DNA of 64,000 nucleotides from Lepus europaeus (GCF_033115175.1 NC_084836.1:80318253-80382252), one strand, 5' to 3'. Counted from the stretch's first letter, positions 10,295 through 21,690 are shown. Program-made: numbers and translations. Notes: a model not told the origin generated them from the letters alone.

Positions 10295-10640
10295 CTGTGC
10301 TTTGGGTGTGTCTTGCAGAATTCCTGCATTGGAAAGTTAATCTCCAGAGTTTTCTGTTAATGGTATTTGAAGTGGAGCCCTAGGAAGTCATTAGGGTTAG
10401 ATGAGGTCCTGAGGGTAGAGTACCCCCCCCCCATGCCCCAGGAACAGAGACCAGAACTAGCTTCCTAGCTGTCTTGTTGGGTGACACCCTCCTCCATGCT
10501 GTGATGCCCACAGAAAGCCCTCACCAGATGCCAGCACCACGCTCATGGACTTGCAAGCCTTCAGGACAAGAAGACACAGTTTGCTTTTCTTTAGAAATGA
10601 CCTCGTCTCACGTGTCAATAGGAACTGGACCAAGACTACA
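10295..10640 (+). mobile_element. MaLR-type LTR (MLT1-like)
   Basis: Landmarks in LTR order: 'taatctccagagttttc', 'ggtatttgaagtggagccc', 'ggaagtcattagggttagat', 'atgctgtgatgcccacag', and 'gccctcaccagatgccag', the conserved MaLR element near the 3' third. No internal viral region is adjacent. Confidence 0.6.
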
Positions 10641-10887
10641 GGAATGAGCTGGGGAGACGCCCCGAAGCGTAGACAGAATTCAAGGCATGAAAAGTGTACT
10701 TTGTCTCCAGAAGCCAATGATATTCAGAGAAGGGATGCATGTCAGCTGAACTTACACCCAGTTTTCGTAAGGCAGGAATGGTAGGTGTACTGATCTTATA
10801 TCATGCGCCTGTTCTCCTGACCAGATAATCTTCATCTCCTTTGGAAGCAAGGTAAGGGGCACTGATGTGGTCCCACCAATAGTCACA

Positions 10888-10951
10888 TTTTTTTTAAAAA
10901 AAATTTATTTATTTATTTGAAAGTCAGAGTTACAAACACACACACACACAC

Positions 10952-10989
<38 letters not shown>

Positions 10990-11243
10990 GTCTTCCATCC
11001 GCTGGTTCACTCCCTAATTGGCCACAACGGCCGGAGCTGCACCCACCCAAATCCAGGAGCTTCTTCCAGGTCTCCCACATGGGTGCAGGGCCCCAAGGAC
11101 TTGGGCCATCTTCTACTGCTTTCCCAGGCCATAGTAGAGAGCTGGATCAGAAGCAAAGCAGCCGGGACTTGAACCAGCATCCCCATGGGATGCCGATGCT
11201 GCAGGTGGCGGCTTTACCTGCTACGCCACAGCGCCAGCTCCAA
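10888..11243 (-). mobile_element. CSINE with embedded (CA)n and target duplication
   Basis: Nearly complete, relatively young. A (CA)n of about nine units at 10934-10951 lies between tail and GA stretch. 'agtcacatt' at 10881-10889 and 11244-11252 is a probable target duplication. Confidence 0.92.
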
Positions 11244-11252
11244 GAGTCACAT

Positions 11253-11508
11253 TATTATCACATTCAAGCCAACAACCACTTAGGAGTCCTTGATTTTTAA
11301 AGAGCTGGAAGTTTGGAAGATGATGGCAAGAACAACTTCACTAAAGGCCACTCTCCCCCACACGCGTGGTAAGGCACTAGGAGATGGGGGAGTTTCCGCA
11401 GATCCCGGGCACTGGGGTTACGACAAGCTGCTGAAGAGTCAGAGGAGCTTTGGAAAAAGTTTTCTGGGCCCTCACTCACACTCCTGGTGGAGTGAATTGA
11501 AAATTATT
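11253..11508. other. Unclassified sequence
   Basis: Unique-looking; no recognised feature. Confidence 0.35.
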
Positions 11509-11524
11509 AATACAGTTGTGTATG

Positions 11525-11801
11525 GGCACCCCGGGTTCTAGTCCCACTTGGGGCACCGGATTCTGTCCCGGTTGCCCCTCTTCCAGTCCAGCTCTCTGCT
11601 GTGGCCCAGGAAGGCAGTGGAGGATGGTCAGGTGCTTGGGTCCCTGCACCTGCATGGGAAGCAACTGGCTCCTGGCTTCAGATCAGTGCAGCGCGCCGGC
11701 CGTGGCGACCTTTTGGGGGGTGAACCAACGGAAAAAGGGAGACCTTTCTCTCTGTCTCTCTCTCACTGTCTAACTCTGCCTGTCCAAAAAAAAAAAAAAA
11801 A
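11525..11801 (+). mobile_element. CSINE2, 5'-truncated, with perfect target duplication
   Basis: Starts inside the head at 'gggcaccccgggttctag' and runs to 'ctgcctgtcc' plus an 18-A tail. 'aatacagttgtgtatg' at 11509-11524 recurs at 11802-11817, a perfect 16-bp duplication, so the truncation happened at insertion. Confidence 0.95.
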
Positions 11802-11817
11802 AATACAGTTGTGTATG

Positions 11818-12704
11818 AGCAGTTCCTTGCTATTGTCTTGGAAAAAGACATTCTGCAAGTGTGTGTGAGGATTTCTGGAGGAAGACTCAAGGGTGAGATT
11901 GAAAAGAGAAAAGATGTTCCGAGGCTGCTACTCGTGTCTAGGAAGTAGAGAAATACAGGAGGAGAAATAGAAGCGAGAACCTGATGTCAGCTGTTGTCAT
12001 TAGAGCCCACAGCTTGAAGTGTCAATCACTTACTATCTCACGTCAGGAAGGAGAAGGCATTCTACTAGCAAGGATGGAGAGTAAGATCCGTTAGGTCATT
12101 TTACATGGGATTCTCTATAATACAATAAGAGTCTATAAGTAATTTTTCATCCCTCCAAATTTATTGGTTAAGGCATTGAAATTCAGAGGAAAGGTGTGTC
12201 AATCAAAACACTAAGGGAGTACCTAGCGCTTGTCACCGCTAGTTCTATTCAGGGCTTAGGGTGGGGGGTTACTCCCCAGGCCCTGGAATCACTGGACGCA
12301 GCAAGGGCTCTGTGTCCTGCTGGTGGACACCAGCCTTGCTCTCCCCCTCTCCAACACCAGCTCCTGCTCCCAGCTGGGAGCCCAGGTCACCTTCTCAGCC
12401 AGCTGTCTCTCCTGGTCCTGATTCCGCCTGTGTGTTCTCAACACACAGCTGACAGTTACTTCCTCCCCTGTCCTCTCTAAATGAAAACTGAATTGTTTAA
12501 TAAAATGGGTTTTAAAGCAAATGCTTCAAAGTCATTAATAGCAAGAAGAAAACCCTGAATCTCTCTTAGTCTTCCTCCCACCTCCAAGAGGCTCAAGGCT
12601 TTTAATTTCCATCTCATTCTGTGTCTGGATACTGCTCAGCCTCCCTGCAGATTAGTTTGTGTCTTAGCTTCCTTCACCTCCCTCACCCAACATTAGGCCT
12701 ATTT
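11818..12704. other. Unclassified, repeat-poor sequence
   Basis: No recognised repeat. A 94-codon frame at 12196-12480 (plus) shows no family resemblance. Confidence 0.35.
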
Positions 12705-13215
12705 CATGAATACCTGCTCTGGCTGCCTGTTCTGGGTGCTATTTCCATATAACAATCCATCCCAAAAGTTAGTGGCCTGAGACACAAAGTTTATCATGGC
12801 CCCAAACTGCATTGTCTCCGCTCCACACTGCTGTGGCCTAGCAGCAAAGACTTGATGGCTGAGGGTGACTCAAGAGCTGAGCACTGGAATCCGTTAGAGA
12901 CCCCATAATTCACTGGTGCAGTAGCCAATGCTGGCAGGGCTGGGCCTTCTGCTGGGACCGCGGATTGGAGCACCAATGGGGCCATGTCAGGGCTGTCCGA
13001 CTTCGTATGTGGCAGCTCAAGTCTCCCAAAATAAGCATCCCAAGGGGGAACAGTGAAGCTGCTTAGACTTTGCTGACCTTGGATATCACTCACTGCCACT
13101 TCCACCGTGTTCTATAGATTGCAGCAGTCATAATTGGCCCAGAATCAAGGAAAAAGGACGTAGATGACATCTCTAAGTAGGAGGAGCCTCGGAGAAGTTA
13201 TGGTTATGATTGAAA
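12705..13215 (+). mobile_element. Probable ancient LTR or similar interspersed repeat
   Basis: 'ataacaatccatcccaaaag' then 'ttagtggcctgagacac' at the left, and 'cccagaatcaagg' then 'taggaggagcctcgg' at the right, follow the order of an old mammalian repeat that begins 'taacaaaccaccccaaaact'. I cannot name the family. Confidence 0.4.
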
Positions 13216-13269
13216 ATCTCTTTGCCATCTTTTCACATGCATCTCATTATAGTTTAGTAATAGGATGGA

Positions 13270-13552
13270 TTTTTTTTAGTAAGAGGCACACACACCCTGG
13301 TTCACTTCCCAAATGTTCACAACAGCCCCCAGCTGGGGCTGAAACCAGGAGCCAGGGACTCTATCAACCAAGGCCTCCCAAGTGAGTGACAGGGCCCCAA
13401 CTACTGGAGACATCATGCTGCCTTCTGGGGTGCACATTAGCGGGAATTGGAGCCAGGAGCTGGAGGGGGAGATCAAGCCCAGGTTACTCCAACATGGGAT
13501 GCTGGCCTCTTAGATGGCAAATTAACCTCTGGGCCAAACACCTGCCCTGGGA
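13270..13552 (-). mobile_element. CSINE, old diverged copy
   Basis: 'ggttcacttcccaaatg', 'aaaccaggagccaggga', 'gtgcacattagcgggaa', head 'taacctctgggccaaacacc'. Tail almost lost. Confidence 0.75.
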
Positions 13553-13737
13553 TGAATATTCAGACATTTATGTTGTATTAGGATAATGGTATCCTCAGGT
13601 CTCCCTCTGTTTTATATTTAAACCAAAAAGTTTCAAGTCAGAAGAGAGGATAAGCTCTTCAACAGTACAGATAAGAAGAAAAAGATACTTGCTTAGCACT
13701 CTACACTTTGAAGAATTTCTCCACAAGAAGAAAGGGA

Positions 13738-13769
13738 AGAAGGAAGGAAGGAGGGAAGGAAGGAAGGAC
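13738..13769 (+). repeat. (GGAA)n microsatellite
   Basis: Imperfect tetranucleotide run with one GGGAAGG interruption. Confidence 0.9.
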
Positions 13770-14082
13770 CTTAATGTATTGCAAAAATGGTATTTTTAAA
13801 TAAAAGGAATCAACTGTGAAAGATCAACAAAACACCTTTGAGCTTAGGGCAGTCTTCTCTGGCCTCCCCATTGGCTGGGCTTCCCTGTCTGGTTTTTCAT
13901 GGCACCCTGAGAGTAAGAGCCCTGTCCTTGGTCCTCAGAGCAATGTCTCTCAGTCTATGATACAATATTTGTCTAAGACTTCTATAAACGTTATATCGTG
14001 GGAGATTCCAAACTTCCACAAGTAGACAGTACAGTGTAACGGCCTCTCAAGCCAGCATCAATATTTTTCAAAGCACTTTCTG
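13770..14082. other. Unclassified sequence
   Basis: No recognised feature; possibly part of an old L1 3' end on the right. Confidence 0.3.
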
Positions 14083-14320
14083 TCTTTATTTATCTGAGAT
14101 GGGGGTGGGAGAGTTAGAGAGAGGGAGAGAGAGAGAGAAATATCTCGACCCAATCCAGGTCTCGCCTGTGAGTAGCAGGAGCCTAACCACTTGAGCCATT
14201 GCTGGTTGCCTCCCAGGATGCATATTAGCAGGGGAACTGGAATTGGGAACAGAGCCAGGACTCCAATCCAGGCACTCTGATGTTGGATGTGGGCATCCCA
14301 AAGGCATCTGTCCACCCCAC
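14083..14320 (-). mobile_element. CSINE, old diverged copy
   Basis: GA stretch, 'ccacttgagccattgctggt', 'gcctcccaggatgcatatta', 'caggcactctgatgttgg'. The middle is shortened. Confidence 0.75.
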
Positions 14321-14369
14321 CATCAACAGCTTATTAACTCACCAGCACCATCGCTTCAGCCATAGCTCC

Positions 14370-14830
14370 CAGCCACTTTCTCCCTTTTGTGTAGTATTTT
14401 GAAGAAAACCCAAGACCTCGTATCATCTCATCTATAAATGTCTCAGTATATATGTCTCTCTTTTGAAACACAACTACAACACCACTCTCACACCTAAAGG
14501 GAGAATGAAATACTTCAGTAGCAAAGATCCACTTGATTCCAGATTTCTAGTGATCTCAAAGATGTTATCATTTTTACAGTTTGAATCAGGACCTCCCCAG
14601 TAGTCACATATTGTGATGAGTTGGCACATCATTTCCATCTTTTTTAAATGTATAGGTTTCTTTTCCCGTACCTTTTCATTTTCTCCTGTTGCAATCCATT
14701 TTTCCAATGAGTGAGTTGTCTGCCCTGTAGAGCTGCCCATCTGGATTTTCTCAGGATTGTCCAACCTGTTCCTTTGTCTGTGTTTTTCCTGTAAGCTGCA
14801 AGGTGAACAGGAAGCTCCTTCATGTGTGGT
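14370..14830. mobile_element. Ancient L1 3'-UTR-like sequence
   Basis: 'gtttgaatcaggacctcc', 'gtctgccctgtagagctgcc', 'atctggattttctcagg' and 'tgtttttcctgtaagctg' follow, in order, a 3'-terminal sequence I recall from old L1MC-class elements. Strand not assigned. Confidence 0.5.
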
Positions 14831-14995
14831 CTGGATGATTCTTTCCACTAATGCCTGTCCCCTTCTCTAGACTGTGAACTCAAGAAGCCAGAGCTCATGA
14901 ATATTTTTCTCTCTACTGAAAACTACCCACTTACCACAGGCCTTGTATATAATAGGTGCCCAATAGGTGTTAGCCAAATGAATGAATGAACAAAC
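14830..14995 (+). mobile_element. L2 3'-end fragment
   Basis: 'tctagactgtgaactcaaga', 'aataggtgcccaataggtgt' and the terminal 'aatgaatgaatgaac' match the L2 3' end, which ends in TGAA-type repeats. Confidence 0.65.
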
Positions 14996-15064
14996 ACAGG
15001 AACTGTCCCCCTAGGAGTGAGCAGGTATCACCTCTCGGCCATCATCAGCCCCAGGTTGATCAAC

Positions 15065-15412
15065 AGCGCTTGTTATATATTAAATGTTTGCCTCTTCTAG
15101 ACTCACGTTGAAATCTGATGGACATTGTGACAACAGGAAGAGGTGGGACTTTTATGAGGTGGCTGGGTTAAGAGAGCGCCGCCCTCCTGGTGGGATCGAT
15201 GCTGGCAAGAAAGAGCAAGTCCATCCCCTCTTGCCCTCTTGCCCTTCTGCTTTCTGACATGGGACAGCACAGCAAAAATGGCTCTCGCCAGATGTCAGTC
15301 CTCAAATCTCAGACTTTCCAGACCCCAGAACTGTTCGTTGTAAGTTACCCAGTCTGCTGTGTTTTGTTGTGAACCACACGCTATACTAAGACAGCACCCT
15401 TGCACGGATACG
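15065..15412 (+). mobile_element. MaLR-type LTR (MLT1/MST-like)
   Basis: Begins 'tgttatatattaaatg', then 'aggtgggacttttatgagg', 'ctctcgccagatgtcag', 'ccagaccccagaactgttcg', 'ttacccagtctgctgtgttt', and ends 'actaagacagca'. This order is diagnostic for the class. No internal region. Confidence 0.65.
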
Positions 15413-15454
15413 ACAGAAGATGTTTTCAGAGTTTACTTTACCTCGTTCTTTTGT

Positions 15455-15560
15455 GTAGTCATTGACTGAGTGTATCACACGCCAGGCACTGTTCTAACAT
15501 CAGGGACCAAAATAAGCAAGCGCCTTTGCTGACCTGATAACCTGGGTTGGTTGACTTCTC
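15455..15560 (+). mobile_element. MIR/L2-like fragment
   Basis: 'acgccaggcactgttctaac' followed by 'gggaccaaaataagcaag' resembles the widely shared core of MIR/L2-derived sequences. Short and diverged. Confidence 0.4.
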
Positions 15561-15639
15561 AAATGACAGCAATTGAATGGGTCCCAGGAGGTTCCCTGAA
15601 CACACAGCAGCCACTTGTGACAGCCAAGGGAGACCTTGG

Positions 15640-15760
15640 GGTCAGTCCACCCTCACTTAAGATCCTGGCTCTGCCATGGTCACTTATATGACCCTGGGCA
15701 GGCAGCTTAAACTCTTGCAGCTCTGAGTTTCTAATCTGCAAAGCGGGATAATACTGCTGG
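15640..15760 (-). mobile_element. MIR fragment
   Basis: 'tcctggctctgccatggtca', 'gaccctgggcaggcagctta' and 'ctgagtttctaatctgcaaa' followed by 'gcgggataatac' match MIR in reverse orientation. Confidence 0.7.
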
Positions 15761-15906
15761 CTTGGTGGGGTGGTACCGGGAGCAGCTGACTCCTCTGCCA
15801 CTCTGCTCGGGCCGTCTTAGCCTGGCCCTGTGTGTTTCTGGCTAAGGGCACTGTCTGAGCCAGCAAAGGTGCAGACATAAGAGGGGGACTTCCAAAAGTT
15901 CATGAA

Positions 15907-16229
15907 AGGGGCTGGCGCTGTGGCATAGCAGGGAAAGCAGCCACCTGCAGTGCCAGCACCCCATATGGGCACTGGTTCAAGTCCTGGCTGCTCCACTTTT
16001 GATCCAGCTCTCTGCTTTGGCCTGGGAAAGCAGTAGAAGATGGCCCAAGTCCTTGGGCCCCTGCACCCATGTGGGAGACCTGGAAGAAACTCCTGGCTCC
16101 TTGCTTCGGATGGGTGCAGCTCCGGCTGTTGTGGCCAATTGGGGAGTGAACCATCGGATGGAAGACCTCTCTCTCTCTGCCTCTCCTTCTCGCTCTGTGT
16201 AACTCTAACTTTCAAATAAATAAATATTT
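15907..16229 (+). mobile_element. CSINE, host of a nested CSINE2
   Basis: Head 'ggggctggcgctgtggcat', full body, (TC)n and tail 'caaataaataaatattt', where the next SINE inserted. The rest of its tail resumes at 16587. Confidence 0.92.
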
Positions 16230-16586
16230 TTACTTATTTTTAAAATTTATTTATTTATTTATTTTTTTGACAGGCAGAGTGGATAGTGAGAGAGAGAGAC
16301 AGAGAGAAAGGTCTTCCTTTTTGCCGTTGGTTCACCCTCCAATGGCCACTGCAGCCGGCTCATCGCGCTGATCCAAAGCCAGGAGCCAGGTGCTTCTCCT
16401 GGTCTCCCATGCGGGTGCAGGGCCCAAGCACTTGGGCCATCCTCCACTACCTTCCCAGGCCATAGCAGAGAGCTGGCCTGGAAGAGGGGCAACAGGGATA
16501 GAATCCAGCACCCTGACTGGGACTAGAACCCGGTGTGCCAACACCACAAGGCGGAGGATTAGCCTGTTAAGCCACGGCGCCAGCCT
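16230..16586 (-). mobile_element. CSINE2 nested in a CSINE tail
   Basis: T-rich end, 'gacaggcagagtggatagtg', 'aggtgcttctcctggtctcc', head 'gcggaggattagcctgttaa'. 'caaataaataaatattt' at 16213-16229 and 16587-16603 is a 17-bp target duplication taken from the host's tail. Confidence 0.93.
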
Positions 16587-16703
16587 CAAATAAATAAATA
16601 TTTAAAAAAAATATATAGGGTGGAGGTTTTTCTGTGCAAAATAAATGCATGGTTTTTTCATAATACACATTTCCATGAACTTTTTTGAAGACTCGTTGTG
16701 AAG

Positions 16704-16969
16704 TGCTTTAGGTCTGATCCTCCATTCCCCTCAATGATAATCCTCAAATACACAGTATCAGAAGGCTGTTTCCTCACTCCTTACCAGGACAGTAATAAGT
16801 CCCTTTCTCTCCGAGCGTCTCCTATGAGTGTGTGAGTTTCTGGTATCTGCCCCAGTAACCTGCTCATCCACACATCCTCTGCTGGCTGCCTTGCCTTTCC
16901 CTCCTTCTTGCAAAACCCTCACCGTGCTTCCCAGAGTCACCCCTCAGGGAACTGTGTTCACCCAAAGCT
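16704..16969. other. Unclassified sequence
   Basis: No recognised feature. Confidence 0.3.
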
Positions 16970-17272
16970 GTTTAAAAAAGATTTATTTATTTATTTGAAA
17001 TGCAGGGTTACAGAGTCAGAGGGAGATCTTCCATCTACTGGTTCACTCCCCAAATGCTTGCAATGCCCAGGGCAAGGGCCAGGAGACTGGAACTCCATCC
17101 GGGTCTTCCACATGGGTGACAGGGGCCCAAGCACTTGGGCATTCTTTTGCTGCTTTCTCAGGCCACCAGCAGGGAGCTGGATCAGAAGTGGAGCAGCCGG
17201 GACTCGAACCGGTGCCCATATGGGAAGCCAGCACTGCAGGTGGCTTTACCCTCTGGGCCACAATGTAGGCCC
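16970..17272 (-). mobile_element. CSINE
   Basis: Tail 'gatttatttatttatttgaa', 'aactccatccgggtcttcca', 'gactcgaaccggtgcccata'. The head has lost part of the A-box side. Confidence 0.87.
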
Positions 17273-18130
17273 CTACCTAAATCTTTACTTTGGTCCCATG
17301 TTGGGACACACAAATCAAGATGTTAACGTGCATGATTAAGGAATGAACCACAATTAGGGACTCCCTTGACTGTGTAAGATTCAATAGGTGTGTTATCTTT
17401 AAATGATGAATGAAAGTGAGAGAAGCAGCAGAAATTCAGATCAGAAAGGAATTCGAAATCGCTGCAACATAACGTGTCCCCATTCTCCTCCACGCCTCCC
17501 AGGGAGGGGACGGAAATGAGTCCCAGCTCCCAGCTCCGCGGTCTTAGCTGCAACCCCAGATCACTGGGAATGAGTTCTGCTTTGATGACCGCATTCTTTT
17601 TAAGAAGACAGACAGTGAAACTGACTTAGGAAAGATTCCCCTCAAAAACATTTAAGCTAAAAAAATGGGGGGCCCTCTAAAGGAGTAATAAGCATCTATT
17701 ATTTTGGAAAATTCACTAGCACAGATCAGCTCATTCCTGGACAATGGCAGATAAACGAGACTGGATTGTGGCAACACCTGCACTGATGTTTGTCTTGTCT
17801 CTGCCAAGGCGTGGCGGGCTTTGTGAATGAAGTGGATTCCTCATTATCTCAGCTATTGTTCCACAAATCAAAGCTATTACCAATGCCCATGCCTTATTCT
17901 GCATAACTCAGCCACAATACACAGAGAAGTGAGAAAATAAGCGATAGAGTGAATAACATGTTCTCAGTACCCCATTTCCCAGCTGATTCTTTTTAGTTTT
18001 TCCATTACAAAGGGAGTCCATGATCATCATAAAAAAAATGGGAACAATGAAAAAATAGGGCTGAGCCACTCTTCTTGGACCGGCATTGTCTAAAACAGCC
18101 AGCAAGATGCGCTGAGCCCATGCATGTGTA
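17273..18130. other. Repeat-poor unique sequence
   Basis: 850 bp without a recognised repeat. It could include conserved noncoding sequence, but nothing specific is visible. Confidence 0.35.
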
Positions 18131-18139
18131 TTTACAAAA

Positions 18140-18500
18140 AGGCACTGGGCTCCCAGCTATGCTTTTCCGACTCCCACCCACCAGACCCCCTCCCCGCCAC
18201 CAGCGTTTTGTTTAGTGGGTGGTCTCACAGAATTCCATGGCATGGATGTCCCACATTTTACCCATTCCCCTTCTGGATACTCAATATGTACAAATTATTA
18301 GACCGTGAACATCTTTGAACATTAACCTTGCTCACTTAGGACCAACGTCTACAAAATGGATTGCTAGAATTGGAGCTGCAAAGTTCAAGGCCATGCACTT
18401 TTTTTTAAATCTTTTTTTCAGTTCCTACAAACTGCCCTACAAACAGGCCAAAAAATGTCTTTTATTTTTGAGTGAATATGCATTAAAAATTACTTACAAG
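18140..18500. mobile_element. Ancient L1 3'-end-like sequence
   Basis: 'gaacatctttgaacattaac', 'attgctagaattggagctgc' and 'ctacaaactgccctacaaac' follow an old L1 3' sequence ('gctatgaacatccttg' ... 'agtggaattgctggg' ... 'ccaaattgccctcc'). Diverged. Confidence 0.4.
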
Positions 18501-19323
18501 AGAGCTCTTTTTCCTCCACTTCTGTTGACTACTAGTATTTTTTTCCTGTGAGTTGTGTGGAAATAAATATAGACTATGAAAGGAGGGCAAGTGAAGGCTA
18601 CTCCTGCAGAGCCTGTGATGGCACTGGAGTCAGCCATCATCGCCTGCATTTCGGCAGAGACCCGAAAGGCAGGGAGTAGTGATGGAGAGGTCGGTAATGG
18701 AAGACAGGAGTAGCAACAAGTCTTGTGGCCCCTGCTAGTGGGCTGTTGGCACAGGGAAGCAGGAAGCAAGATAACCAGCAGCAAGGCACCCTGTGTGGTT
18801 GGTTAGGGGAGTATATTTGGCTTTTTTTGGATAGGTCCTAGGGTGACTGAGGAGTTAAACTTAAGGAAACTGTTACTTATTAAGTCCTGGCTGTGTTGGG
18901 CCATTGGCTGAAGAGGTTATGGTTTGGTTTACTGAAGATTGTAGATTTCGAGTTCTGTATTTGTATATGACCTGACCATCACCCATTAGTCTAAATGATC
19001 TATAACTTGGGCTGGTTTAGCTCGCAATTTTTTGACTTTACAATGGTGCAAAGGTGATGTGCATTCAGTAGGAACTATAATTTTAATTTTGATCTTTTCC
19101 CAGGCAAGTGATCTGTGGTAAGATCCTCTCTTGGAATCCTGGGCAGTACCTAGAACCCCACTTCCAGTCATCCACATAATCACAAGAGGGAAACACAGGT
19201 ACTCTGTAGTACACTGTGTTGGCATTTTTTGATATGGGTATTCAACAAATTGTATGAGATATTTAACACTTTATTATAAAAGGGATTTGGGTTAGGTGGT
19301 TTTGCTAAGGGATGACCATGTTT
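18501..19323. other. Unclassified sequence
   Basis: No recognised repeat or gene in 820 bp. Confidence 0.35.
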
Positions 19324-19335
19324 AAAGCAAGCTAA

Positions 19336-19675
19336 GGGGCTGGCGCTGTGGCGCAGTGGGTTAATCCTCCTCATGCGGCACCAACATTTCATATGGGCGC
19401 CAGTTCTAGTCCTGGCTGCTGCACTTCCAATCCAGCTCTCTGCTATGGACTGGGAAAGCAGTGGAAGATGGCCCAAGTTCTTGGGCCCCTGCACCCACGT
19501 GGGAGACCTGGAAGAAGCTCCTGGCTCCTGGCTTGAGATCAACACAGCTCTGACTGCTGCGGCCAAATGGGAAGTGAACCAGCGGATGGAAGACCTTTCT
19601 CTGCCTCTCCTTCTCTCTCTGTGTAACTCTGACTTTCAAATAAATAAATAAATCCTTTAAAAAAAGAAAATAAAT
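19336..19675 (+). mobile_element. CSINE with perfect target duplication
   Basis: Head 'ggggctggcgctgtggcgca', a CSINE2-like 'gttaatcctcc' just after it, then a CSINE body. 'aaagcaagcta' at 19324-19334 and 19676-19686 flanks it. The mixed head may mark a subfamily intermediate. Confidence 0.94.
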
Positions 19676-19686
19676 AAAGCAAGCTA

Positions 19687-20742
19687 TGGTATTTTATTGG
19701 ATGGTTGCAATTAGTATATTTTCAACCTAACAATATTTTCTTAAATATTTCTTAAAACGGTTTTATTGGGATGTAACCTCATCATAAGTCATGAAGCTCC
19801 TCTATGTTCATCCTCAACTGTTTCTTCATTTCTGTCGCCTGTATTACTATAGGTTGGGTCGTTGATCTTCTTCCCTCACTTTTTTTAACCCAGAGCAGAG
19901 TCACCAGTGTCATGGCTTCAGTCTTTGGGATTTTGCCACATAATTAAAAAGAAACTAATTCCTGTTGGCTTAGGGGAGACTTTTCAAAGCTGAAGAACGT
20001 GTGTGTACATGGTCCTCCTGCAATGCAGTTAACATTTCTTAGGATAACAAAGGGAAATTTAACCTCTCAAAATAATATGCTTTGCACAAACAAAGCAGGC
20101 CTGCGTTTCCCCTGGGCCATTTGGGGCAGAGTTTAAGGAAGCTTCACAGAGCGTGGCGAATGGGATCCTACAGATGCCATGTCTTGTGGAACCTCCAGAA
20201 GGAAGATCTTTGCACCAGTCCCTGTGCTGCTCTGCAAAAAGCTTGCATTGAAAGGTCTGCAAACCCTCATCATGCTTAAGACAAAACTTTCGGATACATA
20301 TTAAGCATGTCTTTCAATCTTTAATCTTGGAAAGAAGCACATCAAATCGCTCACCAAGAAGTCCACGTGAGTCACTCTTTCATGGAGTCAAGAAATCTTG
20401 GAGCTGCCTCATCAGCTGCCTTTGGGTTCCCCTTGTACTGGTCTCGAGTTTCCAACCACCAGCTGGGCTGCCCCTGGGGGTTGATGTCCCCTCTCCCTGA
20501 AGCAGTGGCTGCAGGGAGCCCAGAGTGCAAGCCCAACCCATCGCTTGGGCATAGCTCACACTGTGGGCTTCCCCGGGGGCCCACTTCTGCAGGTCTTGCC
20601 CAGAGGGCACCTTACCTGGCTTCTCCTTGCTCTGCCCTGCTTCCTCCTCTCCCCGGTATGCAAAGGAGACCCTTAACAAATCACTTGCTCATCAATCAGT
20701 GTGACATTGTCTGTTTTTAAGGAAGCAGAGGTAAAGCAGCAT
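19687..20742. other. Unclassified sequence
   Basis: 1 kb with overlapping short frames on both strands (for example 20367-20720 plus). None resembles a known protein. Confidence 0.35.
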
Positions 20743-20808
20743 CCTAATTCCTATTCTAATTCTAATTCTAATTCTAATTCTAATTCTAATTCTAATTCTA
20801 TCTAGCAT
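20743..20808 (+). repeat. (ATTCTA)n hexanucleotide array
   Basis: About nine to ten tandem copies of a six-base unit (attcta), degenerating at both ends into 'cctaattcctattc' and 'tctagcattcc'. Confidence 0.95.
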
Positions 20809-20963
20809 TCCCAATTCTATCCCAACTTCCTAACCTCTCCAGGCCTCTGCTTTCACCTAGAAGATGAGAATCTGGACTGAATTTTAGTTTAAATTTTTTA
20901 GAAGTACTCAGAGAACTGCACACTTTATTTTTTTAAAAGCTTCACCCCCTTAAAGCAGCCCAA

Positions 20964-21291
20964 TTTTTAAGAGATTTTATTTATTTATGTGAGATGTAAA
21001 GGTACAGACAGAGAGAAGGAGAGACAGAGAGAGGCTTCCATCCACTGGTTCACTCCCCAAATGGCTACAATGGCTGGAGCTGGGCCAATCCTAATCCAGG
21101 AGCCAGGAGCTTCTTCTGGGTCTCCTACATGGGTGCAGGGGCCCAAGCACTTGGGCCATCTTCTACTGCTTTCCCAGACCACAGCAGAGAGCTGGATCAG
21201 AAGAGGAGCAGGCAAGACTCGAACCAGAGCCCATATGGGATGCCGGCACTGCCAGAGAAGGCTTAGCCTACTAGACCACAGTGTTGACCTT
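20964..21291 (-). mobile_element. CSINE
   Basis: 'gattttatttatttatgtga' tail, full body, head degraded to 'cctactagaccacagtgttg'. Confidence 0.88.
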
Positions 21292-21364
21292 GGACCAAAT
21301 TATTTAGAAGGTCATTTAAAGAACTCCATGATTGCCTTTAAAACACAGTGTCTAAATGTTGCCG

Positions 21365-21690
21365 TAGCCACAGACTGGGTAAGTTAGAAAGAAGAGAACT
21401 TTACTTGGATCATGCTTCTGAAGGGTGGGAAGTCAAGGGTGTGCTGACAGCTTTGGGCCAGGACTTTTGTGGGTCACTAGCTCATGGCAGAGAAAGTAGA
21501 CGGGCAGGCAAGCCCATGCAGGCAAGCTGCCTTTTATGACAAGCCCACTCCCTTGAGAACAGCCTTAGTCCACTCATGAGAACGGAGCCCTCATGACTCA
21601 AACATCTCCAACTGACCTTACCCCCCAACATGGGGGGGTTAAGGTTCCAACCCATGAACTTCCGGGGGACACATTCAAAGCACGGTGCGT
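21365..21690 (-). mobile_element. MaLR-type LTR (MLT1-like), reverse orientation
   Basis: 'ccactcatgagaacggagcc', 'ctcatgactcaaacatctcc', 'gggttaaggttccaaccca' and 'gggggacacattcaaagcac' are the reverse complement of the 5' half of a MaLR LTR. The left half is less clear. Confidence 0.6.

Larger units (their letters stand above)
15883..16700. mobile_element. Short inverted-repeat element (MITE) split by two nested SINEs
   Basis: Left end 'gacttccaaaagttcatga' at 15886-15904. The remainder 'gcaaaataaatgcatggttt' to 'ccatgaacttttttgaagac' is at 16636-16692. Both ends are complementary. A CSINE and then a CSINE2 separate them. Confidence 0.6.

Noticed and set aside
12315..12340. 'ctggtggacaccagc' shared with 35638-35652
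   Set aside because: A short palindromic word. The surrounding sequences do not align, so it is not a duplication.
15907..15980. tRNA-like head of SINEs as tRNA genes
   Set aside because: The A/B-box resemblance comes from the tRNA origin of C repeats. There is no cloverleaf with an anticodon arm.
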